This document shows, one piece after another, positions 1 through 9,931 of a stretch of 64,000 bases of DNA. The stretch lies in the NCBI RefSeq assembly GCF_900187615.1, contig NZ_FYDO01000002.1, positions 124,001 through 188,000 of the forward strand, in the 5' to 3' direction. Every line of letters starts with the position of its first letter. Position 1 is the stretch's first letter. Made by a program: the position numbers and the translations under genes. The notes under the pieces are model-generated. The model saw only the letters and a list, made by a program, of their open reading frames with translations, was not told the DNA's origin and did no database searches. Source of the stretch: Pseudomonas sp. Irchel s3f7. GTDB lineage: Bacteria; Pseudomonadota; Gammaproteobacteria; Pseudomonadales; Pseudomonadaceae.

Positions 1-23
1 AAGGTTACGGCCTTGGATTTCAC

Positions 24-47
24 AAAAACCCGCGAAAGCGGGTTTTT
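24..47. terminator. Rho-independent terminator (bidirectional)
   Basis: A GC stem (CCCGC/GCGGG) closed by a GAAA tetraloop is flanked by five A on the left and five T on the right, so it can end transcription in either direction. It probably ends a gene lying left of the window. Bases 1-23 show no recognisable gene end. Confidence 0.8.
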
Positions 48-85
48 GCGTTTCTGGCCTAAAATCCCCTCCCCCCGCAGGACCT

Positions 86-170
86 GTAGGAGCTGCCGAG
101 TGAAACGAGGCTGCGATCTTTTGACTTTTAAAATCAACGTCAAAAAATCGCAGCCTTCGGCAGCTCCTAC
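86..170. repeat. REP-type inverted repeat (GTAGGAGCTGCCGA class)
   Basis: Two inverted arms, GTAGGAGCTGCCGA...GGCTGCGATTTTT-like and its complement, surround an AT-rich centre. The same class recurs at 42091-42182, and a single half-copy starts near 34564. This is a typical extragenic palindrome of fluorescent pseudomonads. Confidence 0.85.
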
Positions 171-206
171 AATGAGCCTGCCTCGCCTTGCAATGCGCAT
201 TTGAGA

Positions 207-228
207 AACAATATCGTTTATCATTGTT
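207..228 (+). promoter_or_regulatory. Possible Fur box upstream of the iron ABC transporter
   Basis: AACAAT and ATTGTT form perfect inverted arms around an AT-rich core. Bases 210-228 match 12 of 19 positions of the Fur consensus GATAATGATAATCATTATC by my hand alignment. It lies about 40 bases before the start codon of an iron-type binding protein, so iron repression is a reasonable inference. Confidence 0.45.
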
Positions 229-265
229 ACAAGTTTTTGCAATGTGACAGCGAGGAACCCTGCGA

Positions 266-1276
266 ATGATGTTTCGAAATACCCTGCGCCGCGGCCTGAT
301 CACCACCCTCCTCGGCCTGGCACTCGCCACTCCCTTCACCCAAGCCGCCGACCCGGTTGCCCTGACGCTCTACAACGGTCAGCACAAAGAAGTCGGCGAC
401 GCAGTCGCCAAAGCTTTCGAAGCCAAAACCGGCATTCACGTCAATGTCCGCAAAGGCAGCAGCAATCAACTCGCCAGCCAGGTTGTCGAAGAGGGCGACC
501 GCTCCCCCGCCGACGTGATCTACACCGAAGAATCGCCACCACTGAATAAACTCGGCGAGCAAGGCTTGCTGGCCAAGACCGATGACGCCACCCTGGCGGT
601 TCTGCCCAAAGAATACGTAGCCGGCAACGGTACCTGGATTGGCGTCACCGCCCGGGTTCGCGTCGTGGCATTCAACCCCAAACTGATCGACGAAAAAGAC
701 CTGCCAAAATCGGTGATGGAGTTCTCCGATCCAAAATGGCAAGGCAAGGTCGGCTTCGTACCCACCAGCGGCGCCTTCCAGGAACAAGCCGTGGCAATCA
801 TCAAAGTGCACGGCATGGATGCAGCCGAAGAATGGCTGACCGGCCTGCGCGCTTTCGGCAAGACTTACAGCAACAACATGGTCGCGCTCAAAGCCGTGGA
901 AAATGGCGAAGTGGCCACTGTACTGGTGAACAACTACTACTGGTTTGCCCTGCAACGGGAAAAAGGCCAGCTCGATTCGAAACTGCATTACTTCACCGGC
1001 GGCGACGTCGGCGGGTTGATCACCGTGTCCAGCGCTGCCGTCCTGAAATCCAGCAAACACCCAAAAGAAGCCCAGCAATTGCTCGCCTACATGGCCAGTG
1101 AAGAAGGCCAGCGCGTAATCACCCAGACCACCGCCGAATATCCTTTGCACAAAGGCATGGAGTCGGATCGTGGGCTCAAGCCGTTCAGCGAACTGGAAGC
1201 ACCGAAAGTCACCCCCGCCGATCTCGGCAATGCTGAAGAGGCGCTGGATCTGGAACGCGACGTTGGCCTGAATTGA
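266..1276 (+). CDS. Iron(III)-type ABC transporter substrate-binding protein
   Basis: A 336-residue periplasmic binding protein of the FbpA/AfuA (extracellular solute-binding family 1) type. It should capture ferric iron or an iron chelate and deliver it to the membrane permease. Residues 1 to about 28 form a signal peptide (basic start, hydrophobic core, cleavage near TQA/AD). A tyrosine pair, Tyr224-Tyr225 in NNYYWF, matches the double tyrosine that coordinates iron in this family. A cGAGGA-type ribosome site precedes the chosen ATG; a second ATG follows directly. The stop codon overlaps the permease start (TGATG), so the two are translated together. A Fur-like dyad lies upstream. The exact substrate is inferred, not proven. 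Confidence 0.85.
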   Translation: MMFRNTLRRGLITTLLGLALATPFTQAADPVALTLYNGQHKEVGDAVAKAFEAKTGIHVNVRKGSSNQLASQVVEEGDRSPADVIYTEESPPLNKLGEQGLLAKTDDATLAVLPKEYVAGNGTWIGVTARVRVVAFNPKLIDEKDLPKSVMEFSDPKWQGKVGFVPTSGAFQEQAVAIIKVHGMDAAEEWLTGLRAFGKTYSNNMVALKAVENGEVATVLVNNYYWFALQREKGQLDSKLHYFTGGDVGGLITVSSAAVLKSSKHPKEAQQLLAYMASEEGQRVITQTTAEYPLHKGMESDRGLKPFSELEAPKVTPADLGNAEEALDLERDVGLN

Positions 1277-2832
1277 TGGGCGCTTCACTTTCTACGCACA
1301 CGGGATATGTACCGCGCCGCAAGCGGCCTTCTATCTGGCTGATGTTGCCCGTACTGCTGCTGGTTGCGCTTAGCTTGCTGCCTCTGCTGTATGTCGGCCT
1401 TAAGGCTTGGCAAGCCGGCTGGGCAGAAGCGCTGCACTTGCTGTGGCGACCTTATGTCTTCGGCTTGTTGCGCAACACCCTCGCCTTGATGATCGGTGTC
1501 ACCGTTACTTGCGGGGTAATCGGTTTGTCGCTGGCCTGGCTACTGGAGCGCAGCAATCTGCCGGGCCGACGATTGTGGGGCGTGATTCTCTGCCTGCCGT
1601 TCGCCGTGCCGGCTTTTGTCAGCAGCTTCACCTGGGTTTCACTGAGCGCACATTTCGAGGGACTCGGCGGGGCCATCCTGGTGATGAGCCTGTCCAAATA
1701 CCCGCTGATTTTCCTGCCGGTGGCGGCCACCCTGCGCAACCTCGACCCAGCTCTCGAAGAGTCCGCGCGTACGCTGGGGCAGAATCGTTGGGGCGTATTC
1801 TTCAAGGTTACTCTGCCCCTGCTCTGGCCTTCGTTACTCGCCGGTTCACTGCTGATTGCGCTGCACATGCTGGTGGAGTTTGGCGCGCTGTCGATCATCG
1901 GCCTGCAAACTTTCACCACGGCGATCTATCAACAGTTCGAGCTGGAATTCAGCAACGCCAACGCAGCCATGTTGTCAGCGGTCCTGCTGGCGCTGTGCCT
2001 GATGTTGTTGTGGCTGGAGCTGCGCGTTCGCGGCAAGGGTCGGCATGTACGTACTGGCCAGGGCGCGGCGCGACAGGCGGAGCAGGTTCAATTGGGGCCG
2101 TGGGTGGTCGCCGGACAACTTTACTGCCTGTTTTTGGCAATCATCGGCAGCGGGATTCCGCTGGGCATGCTGGCTTACTGGTTGGCTGTGGGTTCATCGG
2201 CGGCGTTTCCGGTGGCAGCAATCAGCGAAGCATTGCTTTCATCCCTCGCGCTGTCTCTGGGCGGCGCTGCGTTGTGCCTGGTGCTGGCGGTGCCAGTAGG
2301 ATTGCTGGTGGTGCGCTACAAAGGCCAACTGGCGATCTGGGCCGAACGCCTGCCCTACCTGCTGCATGCGCTGCCGGGACTGGTGATCGCGCTGACCCTG
2401 GTGTATTTCGCCCTGCATTATGTGCCGGCGCTGTACCAGACTTCGGCGCTGCTGCTGATCGCTTATGCGTTGCTGTTTCTGCCGCTGGCGCAGGCGCCGA
2501 TTCGCACCGCCCTGACCAAGGCCGCGCCGCAACTGGAAGAAGCCGCGCGAACGCTGGGCGCTTCGTCGTTCAGCGCTTTTTGCCGAGTGACGCTGCCGAT
2601 CATTTTTCCGGCGCTGGGTGCGGCGTTCGCGCTGGTGTTTCTGGATGCAATGAAGGAGCTGACGGCGACGCTGCTGTTGAGTCCGACAGGGCTGAATACA
2701 CTGGCAACGGAAGTGTGGGCGCATACCGCAAATGTGGAGTTTGCGGCGGCGGCGCCTTATGCGGCGTTGTTGATTTTGGTGTCAGGGTTGCCGGTTTATT
2801 TGCTGACAACCCGGATGTATTTGAGTCGCTAG
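1276..2832 (+). CDS. Iron(III) ABC transporter permease, fused double-domain (FbpB-like)
   Basis: A 518-residue inner-membrane permease with about twelve hydrophobic segments, made of two fused permease domains. Each half carries an EAA loop that docks the ATPase: LEESARTLGQNRWGVFFKV in the first half and LEEAARTLGASSFSAFCRV in the second. This duplicated layout is typical of FbpB/SfuB iron permeases. I start at the ATG that shares its A with the upstream TGA; a TTG one codon earlier is in frame but unnecessary. No ATPase gene follows. The next gene is a chemoreceptor on the other strand, so the ATP-binding subunit must be encoded elsewhere or supplied by another system. Confidence 0.85.
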   Translation: MGASLSTHTGYVPRRKRPSIWLMLPVLLLVALSLLPLLYVGLKAWQAGWAEALHLLWRPYVFGLLRNTLALMIGVTVTCGVIGLSLAWLLERSNLPGRRLWGVILCLPFAVPAFVSSFTWVSLSAHFEGLGGAILVMSLSKYPLIFLPVAATLRNLDPALEESARTLGQNRWGVFFKVTLPLLWPSLLAGSLLIALHMLVEFGALSIIGLQTFTTAIYQQFELEFSNANAAMLSAVLLALCLMLLWLELRVRGKGRHVRTGQGAARQAEQVQLGPWVVAGQLYCLFLAIIGSGIPLGMLAYWLAVGSSAAFPVAAISEALLSSLALSLGGAALCLVLAVPVGLLVVRYKGQLAIWAERLPYLLHALPGLVIALTLVYFALHYVPALYQTSALLLIAYALLFLPLAQAPIRTALTKAAPQLEEAARTLGASSFSAFCRVTLPIIFPALGAAFALVFLDAMKELTATLLLSPTGLNTLATEVWAHTANVEFAAAAPYAALLILVSGLPVYLLTTRMYLSR

Positions 2833-2834
2833 TA

Positions 2835-2857
2835 AAAGATCGCAGCCTGCGATCTTT
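2835..2857. terminator. Possible bidirectional terminator
   Basis: AAAGATCGCAG and CTGCGATCTTT form a near-perfect palindrome between the convergent 3' ends of the permease and the chemoreceptor, and TTTT follows shortly on the + strand. The sequence is related to the inner arm of the 86-170 REP class, so it may be a trimmed REP acting as a terminator. Confidence 0.5.
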
Positions 2858-2863
2858 GATCTT

Positions 2864-4798
2864 TTAAGCCCTGAACTGCCCCAGACTGGCTTTAAGTTGC
2901 GCCGCCAAGCCATCGAGCACCTTGCCGCTGACCGTGGTTTCCACCACTGCCTGAGCGGCCTTCTCGGCCTGCGCATGAATGGTCTGGACCCGACCGCGCA
3001 CAGCTTGCGCCCCTCTTGCCTGATGCTCGGCTGCCTGAGTCGCCAGGCCTATCGCCGCGTGAACCTGCTCGACCGACGCCTGCACCGACTGCTGCAACCG
3101 CGCACTGTCACGCAACACCAGCAACCCTTCGTTAGCCTGACGCCCAGCCTGACCAATCGCCGCCACCGCTTCCCGCGCACCTTGCTGCAACGCCACGATG
3201 TGCGCCTGAATATCACCCGTAGAGCTTTGGGTCTTGCTCGCCAACGCCCGCACCTCATCCGCCACCACGGCAAATCCGCGCCCGGTCTCACCCGCCCGCG
3301 CCGCTTCGATGGCCGCGTTCAACGCCAGCAGATTGGTCTGCTCGGCGATGCCGTGGATCACCGTCAGCACCACTTCAATTTGCTCACTTTGTTGCGCCAG
3401 ACGCTCGATGACTTGCGCCCCGGTACCGACCTGACCCGCCAGCGCTTCGATCAGACCGCCGACTTTCGCCGCAGTCCGAGTGTTTTCATCGGTGGCCTGG
3501 CGGATTTCGACAACCTGCTTCAACGCAGCCTGCATCGCATGACTTTCAGATTGGGCCTCATCGGCCATTTGCGACAACGCACGCAGACTTTCAGCGACTT
3601 CATCGCGCTGCATGCCCGCCGCCGCATCGGCTCCGGCATTGCGCAAGGTCATGGCACCGATTTCCACACCGGTGCGCTGGGCCACATCACCCGCCTCGCG
3701 CACGATCGGCTGCAACTTATCCACAAAGCGATTGACTGCCGATGCCATGTCGCCGATTTCATCTTTGCTGCTGATCTGCACACGCTTGGTGAGATCACCC
3801 TCGCCCGCCGCCAGATCATCCATGGCCACAATCAGCATTTTCAGGCGATTGACCACTCGACGACCGAGCACTACTGCCAGCAACAACAGCACGCCACAGC
3901 CGACCAGCGCCAGGCTCAAACCAATGCGCCAACGCAAGGTGGCCGCAGCCTCCTGCACGGTACTGGTGGTATTGACCTTCATTTCAGATGCCGTGGCCTG
4001 AGCCGATTGCAGACGCGCGCCCATGGCCGCCGCACTGTCAGCTGCCGCGCCTTTCAGGCTGTCGCCCACGAGCTGGTCGCTGCTGGCAATCAACGCGGAG
4101 AAACGCTTGTCCAGCGCCGCCAGATCGGTTTCCACCGAGGCGGTCGAGACACCCATCAAGACCTTGCCGATTTCCACGCCGTTAGGATTGATCGAGGCCT
4201 CGATATAGAAAACCGACGGGTCGTTTTTCGCCGCATCCAGCACCTTGTCCAACGCACGCTCGCCCTGGCCTTTTTCCAAAAGGGCCTTGTTGATCGGGTT
4301 TTCCCGGTTGAGGTAGCGCGTCAGATGCTGGCCGGTGGCGTCGTCGTAGACCACGAACAGCACGTTCGGATTGCGCTGGGCGCGTCGAGCGAATTCGGAC
4401 AGGGTCGGAACGTCGTTGTCCCACATGGCGCGAGGCGCGACAGAGGCCAACAGCTGCGCCATGTCGTTGGCGGAGTCCTTCAGGTCTTTTTCCAGCGTTG
4501 CGCGCAACTGCGCCTGCTCGTCCTTCAGTCGCGCGGACAAGCCGGTCGTCAGGCGTTGACGCGTACTGGTGGAGAGGCTGTCGAGGCTCGACGTGACTTC
4601 GCGCCCCGCCTGCTCAAGCTCCCCGGAAAGTTTTTGGCTATCGGCGCCCAGGCGCATGCCCAGATCGGCTTCAAGCGCCGTCACCGTGCTCCGGGTCAGC
4701 GCAACAGCGACCAGCACCTGCACCAAAAGGGCGATACCAAGGGTAACGAACACGGGCCGCAACAAACGGCTCTGTAACAATGAGAGAACGGCCGACAC
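2864..4798 (-). CDS. Methyl-accepting chemotaxis protein
   Basis: A 644-residue transmembrane chemoreceptor that passes a periplasmic stimulus to CheA/CheW. Order: an N-terminal membrane segment (about residues 13-35); a periplasmic sensor of roughly 250 residues of no type I can name; a second membrane segment (about 288-312); a HAMP domain ([14 protein letters not shown], then [12 protein letters not shown]); a long helical signalling domain with the conserved hairpin tip [19 protein letters not shown]. It ends in QFRA without the C-terminal pentapeptide that tethers CheR. The start is GTG, preceded by GAGGG. A candidate FliA promoter lies upstream at 4829-4855. The ligand is unknown. Confidence 0.92.
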   Translation of the reverse strand: MSAVLSLLQSRLLRPVFVTLGIALLVQVLVAVALTRSTVTALEADLGMRLGADSQKLSGELEQAGREVTSSLDSLSTSTRQRLTTGLSARLKDEQAQLRATLEKDLKDSANDMAQLLASVAPRAMWDNDVPTLSEFARRAQRNPNVLFVVYDDATGQHLTRYLNRENPINKALLEKGQGERALDKVLDAAKNDPSVFYIEASINPNGVEIGKVLMGVSTASVETDLAALDKRFSALIASSDQLVGDSLKGAAADSAAAMGARLQSAQATASEMKVNTTSTVQEAAATLRWRIGLSLALVGCGVLLLLAVVLGRRVVNRLKMLIVAMDDLAAGEGDLTKRVQISSKDEIGDMASAVNRFVDKLQPIVREAGDVAQRTGVEIGAMTLRNAGADAAAGMQRDEVAESLRALSQMADEAQSESHAMQAALKQVVEIRQATDENTRTAAKVGGLIEALAGQVGTGAQVIERLAQQSEQIEVVLTVIHGIAEQTNLLALNAAIEAARAGETGRGFAVVADEVRALASKTQSSTGDIQAHIVALQQGAREAVAAIGQAGRQANEGLLVLRDSARLQQSVQASVEQVHAAIGLATQAAEHQARGAQAVRGRVQTIHAQAEKAAQAVVETTVSGKVLDGLAAQLKASLGQFRA

Positions 4799-4828
4799 TT
4801 GATATCCCTCTGCTTAAACGCCATTAAA

Positions 4829-4855
4829 TTGATGGCACGCCAAAAGTGACGTTTA
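4829..4855 (-). promoter_or_regulatory. Candidate FliA (sigma-28) promoter of the chemoreceptor gene
   Basis: On the minus strand TAAA is followed after 15 bases by GCCATCAA. The flagellar sigma consensus is TAAA-N15-GCCGATAA, so the -35 is perfect and the -10 matches 5 of 8. It lies about 30 bases before the GTG start. Chemoreceptor genes are common FliA targets. Confidence 0.45.
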
Positions 4856-4900
4856 GGCAAAGCTAACAGCAAAGGTCATGCCGCCCGACAGGCATAAACG

Positions 4901-4927
4901 ACAAAGGCCCCGATTAAGGGGCCTTTG
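4901..4927 (-). terminator. Terminator downstream of purA
   Basis: ACAAAGGCCCC and GGGGCCTTTGT form an 11-base stem with a six-base loop just past the purA stop codon. The T-tract on the minus strand is short, so termination efficiency is uncertain. Confidence 0.7.
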
Positions 4928-4947
4928 TGTTTTACATCAACAGCTTA

Positions 4948-6291
<1,344 letters not shown>

Positions 6292-7479
6292 TCAAGAAGC
6301 CAGTGGCGATACTTGCCAAAGCCCGTTCTGCTGGATCAATTGCCGGTCGCAGTCCGCTTCACGGGCGGCGGCCAATGGCTGCCCAGGCAATGCCTGAACG
6401 ACACGCTGACCCTCACTGCGCAACTGGCAAACCTGCTGCCAGAGTGCCGCATCCGTACTGTCAGGCATCCAGATACCGCCAGACGGTAGCTCGATCTCAG
6501 CACGCCCCAGGGTCACCAGGGTTTTCAAATCGGTGGAGAAGCCGGTAGCCGGACGAGCGCGACCGAAGTCGGCGCCGATGTCGTCGTAACGACCGCCCTG
6601 GGCAATGGACTGGCCAACACCCGGTACAAACACCGCGAACACGACGCCGGTGTGGTAGTGATAGCCGCGCAACTCGCCCAGGTCGAAGTACAGCGGCAAT
6701 TGCGGGAAACGCACGGACAAACGCTCGGCAATTGCCAGCAAGTCATCCAGCGCAGCCAATACCGGAGCCGGCGCCTTGGCCAGACGCTCGCGGGCAGCGC
6801 TCAGCACTTCACGACCGCCACACAGGTCGACCAGCGCACGCAGCATGCCCGACAGATCGGCAGGCAAACCTTCGGTCAAGGTAATGACCTCGTCGATGGC
6901 CTTGCGTTGCAGCGCATCGAACAACTGCTGCTCGACCTCACCGGACAAACCGGCGGCACGGGCCAGGCCACGGTAGATACCAACATGACCGAGGTCCATG
7001 TGCACATCCGGCACATCGGCCAGTTGCAGCATGGCCAGCATCAGGCTGATGACTTCTACGTCGCTGCTCGGACTCGCGTCGCCGTACAACTCGGCACCCA
7101 GTTGAATCGGGCTGCGCGAGGACGACAAGGCGCGAGGCTGAGCGTGCAGAACACTACCGGCATAGCACAGACGGCTTGGGCCTTCGCGACGCAAGGTGTG
7201 CGCGTCGATGCGCGCCACTTGCGGCGTGATGTCAGCACGGAAACCCATCTGCCGGCCCGATTGCGGGTCGATGACCTTGAAGGTGCGCAGATCCAGATCC
7301 TGGCCCGCGCCGGTCAGCAGGGATTCCAGGTACTCGATATGGGGAGTCACGACAAACTCGTAACCCCAGCTCTGGAACAGATCCAACACCTGACGACGCG
7401 CAACTTCAATGCGCGCAGCTTCCGGTGGCAGTACTTCTTCGATGCCATCTGGCAGAAGCCAGCGGTCTACCGTTGCCAT
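6292..7479 (-). CDS. hisZ: ATP phosphoribosyltransferase regulatory subunit
   Basis: A 395-residue paralogue of histidyl-tRNA synthetase that lacks aminoacylation activity. It binds the short-form HisG to make the first enzyme of histidine synthesis and confers feedback inhibition by histidine. The start [21 protein letters not shown], the HisRS-like motif 2 stretch and the class II core segment (GGRYDD) are clear, while the C-terminal anticodon-binding domain of true HisRS is absent. It sits directly upstream of purA, as in other pseudomonads. A terminator at 7683-7706 separates it from hflC, so it should have its own promoter. Confidence 0.95.
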   Translation of the reverse strand: MATVDRWLLPDGIEEVLPPEAARIEVARRQVLDLFQSWGYEFVVTPHIEYLESLLTGAGQDLDLRTFKVIDPQSGRQMGFRADITPQVARIDAHTLRREGPSRLCYAGSVLHAQPRALSSSRSPIQLGAELYGDASPSSDVEVISLMLAMLQLADVPDVHMDLGHVGIYRGLARAAGLSGEVEQQLFDALQRKAIDEVITLTEGLPADLSGMLRALVDLCGGREVLSAARERLAKAPAPVLAALDDLLAIAERLSVRFPQLPLYFDLGELRGYHYHTGVVFAVFVPGVGQSIAQGGRYDDIGADFGRARPATGFSTDLKTLVTLGRAEIELPSGGIWMPDSTDAALWQQVCQLRSEGQRVVQALPGQPLAAAREADCDRQLIQQNGLWQVSPLAS

Positions 7480-7682
7480 TACGCCTTCCCCTATCTCCGG
7501 GCGACCAGCCTGTCGGCGAGCCTTGAGTGAAGCAGAAAATGATCAGCTTGCGCACAAACCACGCGCATGAGCGACGGAGCGAAAAGCCCTCTAACCGGCT
7601 TCGCCAATCACTTTCCTCGAAAAACTGTCGGGCCATTCAGCCCGTCGCCTGCTCAAAAAACCGCAATCAAACATGCAGACGC
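7480..7682 (-). other. Leader/intergenic region upstream of hisZ, no gene seen
   Basis: The whole gap between hisZ and hflC is 311 bases (7480-7790). It holds the hflC terminator and a nested hairpin near hflC; the rest should contain the hisZ promoter, but I see no convincing -35/-10 pair. I found no small open frame here resembling the DUF2065 protein that, from memory, lies between these genes in P. aeruginosa. Confidence 0.5.
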
Positions 7683-7706
7683 AAAAAAGCCGGGAATTTC
7701 CCGGCT
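7683..7706 (-). terminator. Rho-independent terminator of the hfq-hflXKC operon
   Basis: On the minus strand AGCCGGGAA/TTCCCGGCT forms a strong stem followed by a run of six T. It lies about 85 bases after the hflC stop codon and separates hflC from hisZ. Confidence 0.9.
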
Positions 7707-7740
7707 GCCGCATCATACACACGTTTTCCCAAAGGATCAC

Positions 7741-7769
7741 CCCGCCAGAGGCTTTAGCCGCCCGGCGGG
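7741..7769. repeat. Nested hairpin after hflC
   Basis: CCCGCC and GGCGGG pair around an inner GGC-TTTA-GCC hairpin, 22 bases downstream of the hflC stop. It could protect the 3' end of the message or assist termination. There is no T-run. Confidence 0.45.
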
Positions 7770-7790
7770 ATAATTCAGGCTAACGCCGTG

Positions 7791-8660
7791 TCAAGGCTTG
7801 GCTTTTTCCAGGTAGTGGAAGAAGTCACTGCTTGGGTCGAGGACCAGGACGTCGGATTTGCTTGCAAAGCTTTCACGGTAAGCACGCAGGCTACGGTAGA
7901 ACGCGTAGAACTCCTGGTCCTGACCGTACGCCTTGGAGTAAATCGCTGCGGCCTGGGCATCACCGTCACCGCGAACCTCTTCAGATTCACGATAGGCTTC
8001 AGCCAGCAGAACGCGGCGCTGACGATCGGCGTCGGCACGGATGCCTTCGGACAGCTCGTTACCCTTGGCGCGGTGCTCACGAGCTTCACGCTCACGCTCG
8101 GTGCTCATACGCTCGAACACGCTGCGGTTCACTTCCTTCGGCAGGTCGATGGTCTTGACCCGGACATCGACAACTTCGATACCCAGTTCTTTTTCAGCCA
8201 TCTTGTTCAGCGAAGCCGTGATATCCGCCATCAGCGCATCACGCTCACCGGACACCACTTCGTGCAAGGTGCGCTTACCGAACTGGTCACGCAGGCCCGA
8301 TTCCAGACGACGGGACAAACGCTCGTCGGCAATCTGCTTGAGGCCGGAAGTTGCGGTGTAGAAACGCTCTGCGTCCTTCACACGCCACTTGGCGTAGGCA
8401 TCGACCATCACGGCTTTCTTTTCCAGCGTCAGGAAGCGCTGCGTCGGTGCATCCAGCGTCATCAGGCGTGCGTCGAATTTACGCACCTGGTTAACGTAAG
8501 GCACTTTCACATGCAGGCCCGGCTGAACATCGGCCTGAACCACGCGACCAAACTGCAGCAACACCGCGCGCTCGGTCTGAGCCACGATGTAGAAGCAGTT
8601 CCAGGCAGCGATCGCCACGACGACGCCGACAATAAGGGCGATCAGCGATTTATTGCTCAT
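7791..8660 (-). CDS. hflC: HflC, membrane protease modulator
   Basis: A 289-residue SPFH/prohibitin-family protein. An N-terminal membrane anchor (about residues 5-24, LIALIVGVVVAIAAWNCFYIV) leads into a periplasmic band-7 domain and a charged coiled-coil (RMSTEREREAREHRAKGNE). HflC forms a large hetero-oligomeric cage with HflK around the FtsH protease and limits its access to membrane substrates. Its start ATG shares one base with the hflK stop (TGATG), so the partners are translationally coupled at equal dose. It is the last gene of its operon, before a strong terminator. Confidence 0.97.
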   Translation of the reverse strand: MSNKSLIALIVGVVVAIAAWNCFYIVAQTERAVLLQFGRVVQADVQPGLHVKVPYVNQVRKFDARLMTLDAPTQRFLTLEKKAVMVDAYAKWRVKDAERFYTATSGLKQIADERLSRRLESGLRDQFGKRTLHEVVSGERDALMADITASLNKMAEKELGIEVVDVRVKTIDLPKEVNRSVFERMSTEREREAREHRAKGNELSEGIRADADRQRRVLLAEAYRESEEVRGDGDAQAAAIYSKAYGQDQEFYAFYRSLRAYRESFASKSDVLVLDPSSDFFHYLEKAKP

Positions 8661-9835
8661 CAGCGACTCTCCCTGGTACGTGCTTGCTGTTGCTGCAGAT
8701 CAGCTGCGGCACGCGCATTCGCTTCATTGCTGGTGGCTGCCGCACTGTTCACCGGAGTGCTGGTGCTGCGGCCACTTTCGACCATTTTGTCCAGCGGCAG
8801 GTACAACAGGTTGCTCTGGCCATTTTTGTTGCCGGTCACGAGCACCTTGCTGGTGTTGCTGAAGACTTCCTGCATGGTGTCCAGGTACAGACGCTGGCGG
8901 GTGACTTCAGGTGCCTTGCGGTACTCGGCGACCAGTTTGGTGAAGCGATCAGCCTCACCCTTGGCACGCGAGACGGTTTCGTCACGGTAGCCGTTGGCGT
9001 CTTCGAGAATACGCTGAGCCTGACCACGAGCTTCCGGCACGACGCCGTTGGCATAGGTTTCAGCCTGGTTACGCGAACGCTGCTCGTCTTCACGGGCACG
9101 GATCACGTCATCGAAGGCTTCCTGGACTTCACGCGGTGCCGCTGCGCTCTGAACGTTGACTTGGGTAACGGTGATGCCGGTGCGATAGGTATCCATGAAG
9201 CGTTGCAGACGCTCCTTGATCTCGCTGGCCATCAATTCACGACCTTCGGTCAGCACCTGGTCCATTGCGGTGGAACCCACCACGTGGCGCAAGGCACTGT
9301 CGGTCGCGTGCTGCAGGCTGATTTCCGGCTGATCGACGCTCAGCACGAAGTCCTGCAGGTTGCTGATCTTGTACTGCACGGTCAGCGGCACTTCGACGAT
9401 GTTCTCGTCTTCAGTCAGCATCTGGCCCTGCTTGGTGTACGCACGCTCACGCGTAACGTTTTCCATGTACTTCTTGTCGATCGGCGGGAAGTAGATATTC
9501 AGGCCGGGACCGACGGTTTCGTAGTACTTGCCGAAGCGCAGCACCACGGCTTGCTCCTGCTCGTCGACGACATAGACCGCGCTGTACAGCCATACGGCCG
9601 CCAGGACGACCAGGCCGATGCCGAGCAGGCCGCCAAAGCCGCCACTCTTGCCCGAACTACCGCCGTCGTCACCGCCACGTTTCTTACCACCACCGAACAA
9701 CCCGTTCAGGCTTTCCTGCAGCTTTCGGAAGGCCTCGTCGAGATCCGGTGGTCCCTTGCGGTCGCCGTTATTACGACGTTTGCCACCCCAAGGGTCCTGA
9801 TTATTCGAGTTGCCACCCGGCTCATTCCAAGCCAT
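8660..9835 (-). CDS. hflK: HflK, membrane protease modulator
   Basis: A 391-residue partner of HflC. The N-terminus MAWNEPGGNSNNQDPWGG is followed by a Gly/Lys-rich cytoplasmic stretch, one membrane segment (about residues 80-100) and a band-7 domain beginning YVVDEQEQAVVLRFGKY. A helical region and a low-complexity tail rich in Ala and Gln close the protein. The open frame runs 12 codons further upstream, but the MAWNEPGG start is the one conserved in the family. It lies 96 bases after hflX in the same transcription unit. Confidence 0.97.
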   Translation of the reverse strand: MAWNEPGGNSNNQDPWGGKRRNNGDRKGPPDLDEAFRKLQESLNGLFGGGKKRGGDDGGSSGKSGGFGGLLGIGLVVLAAVWLYSAVYVVDEQEQAVVLRFGKYYETVGPGLNIYFPPIDKKYMENVTRERAYTKQGQMLTEDENIVEVPLTVQYKISNLQDFVLSVDQPEISLQHATDSALRHVVGSTAMDQVLTEGRELMASEIKERLQRFMDTYRTGITVTQVNVQSAAAPREVQEAFDDVIRAREDEQRSRNQAETYANGVVPEARGQAQRILEDANGYRDETVSRAKGEADRFTKLVAEYRKAPEVTRQRLYLDTMQEVFSNTSKVLVTGNKNGQSNLLYLPLDKMVESGRSTSTPVNSAAATSNEANARAAADLQQQQARTRESR

Positions 9836-9931
9836 AGCGCTCTCCATCTGATAAAGCAAAGACGCACCCACGGCGCGCCGACCAATGCTACAGAATGCCT
9901 GTCACCACGGCACAACCGCTTTCTCAGGCTT

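Noticed and set aside
1..23. End of a tRNA or protein gene at the left edge
   Set aside because: No CCA end, no stop codon in phase before the terminator, and too little sequence to judge.
227..1288. 353-codon open frame antisense to the iron-binding protein
   Set aside because: It is a shadow of a clear gene, rich in unlikely residue runs, with no ribosome site or recognisable domain.
2897..4777. 626-codon + strand frame antisense to the chemoreceptor
   Set aside because: Arginine/histidine-rich shadow composition. The minus-strand frame has HAMP and signalling motifs.
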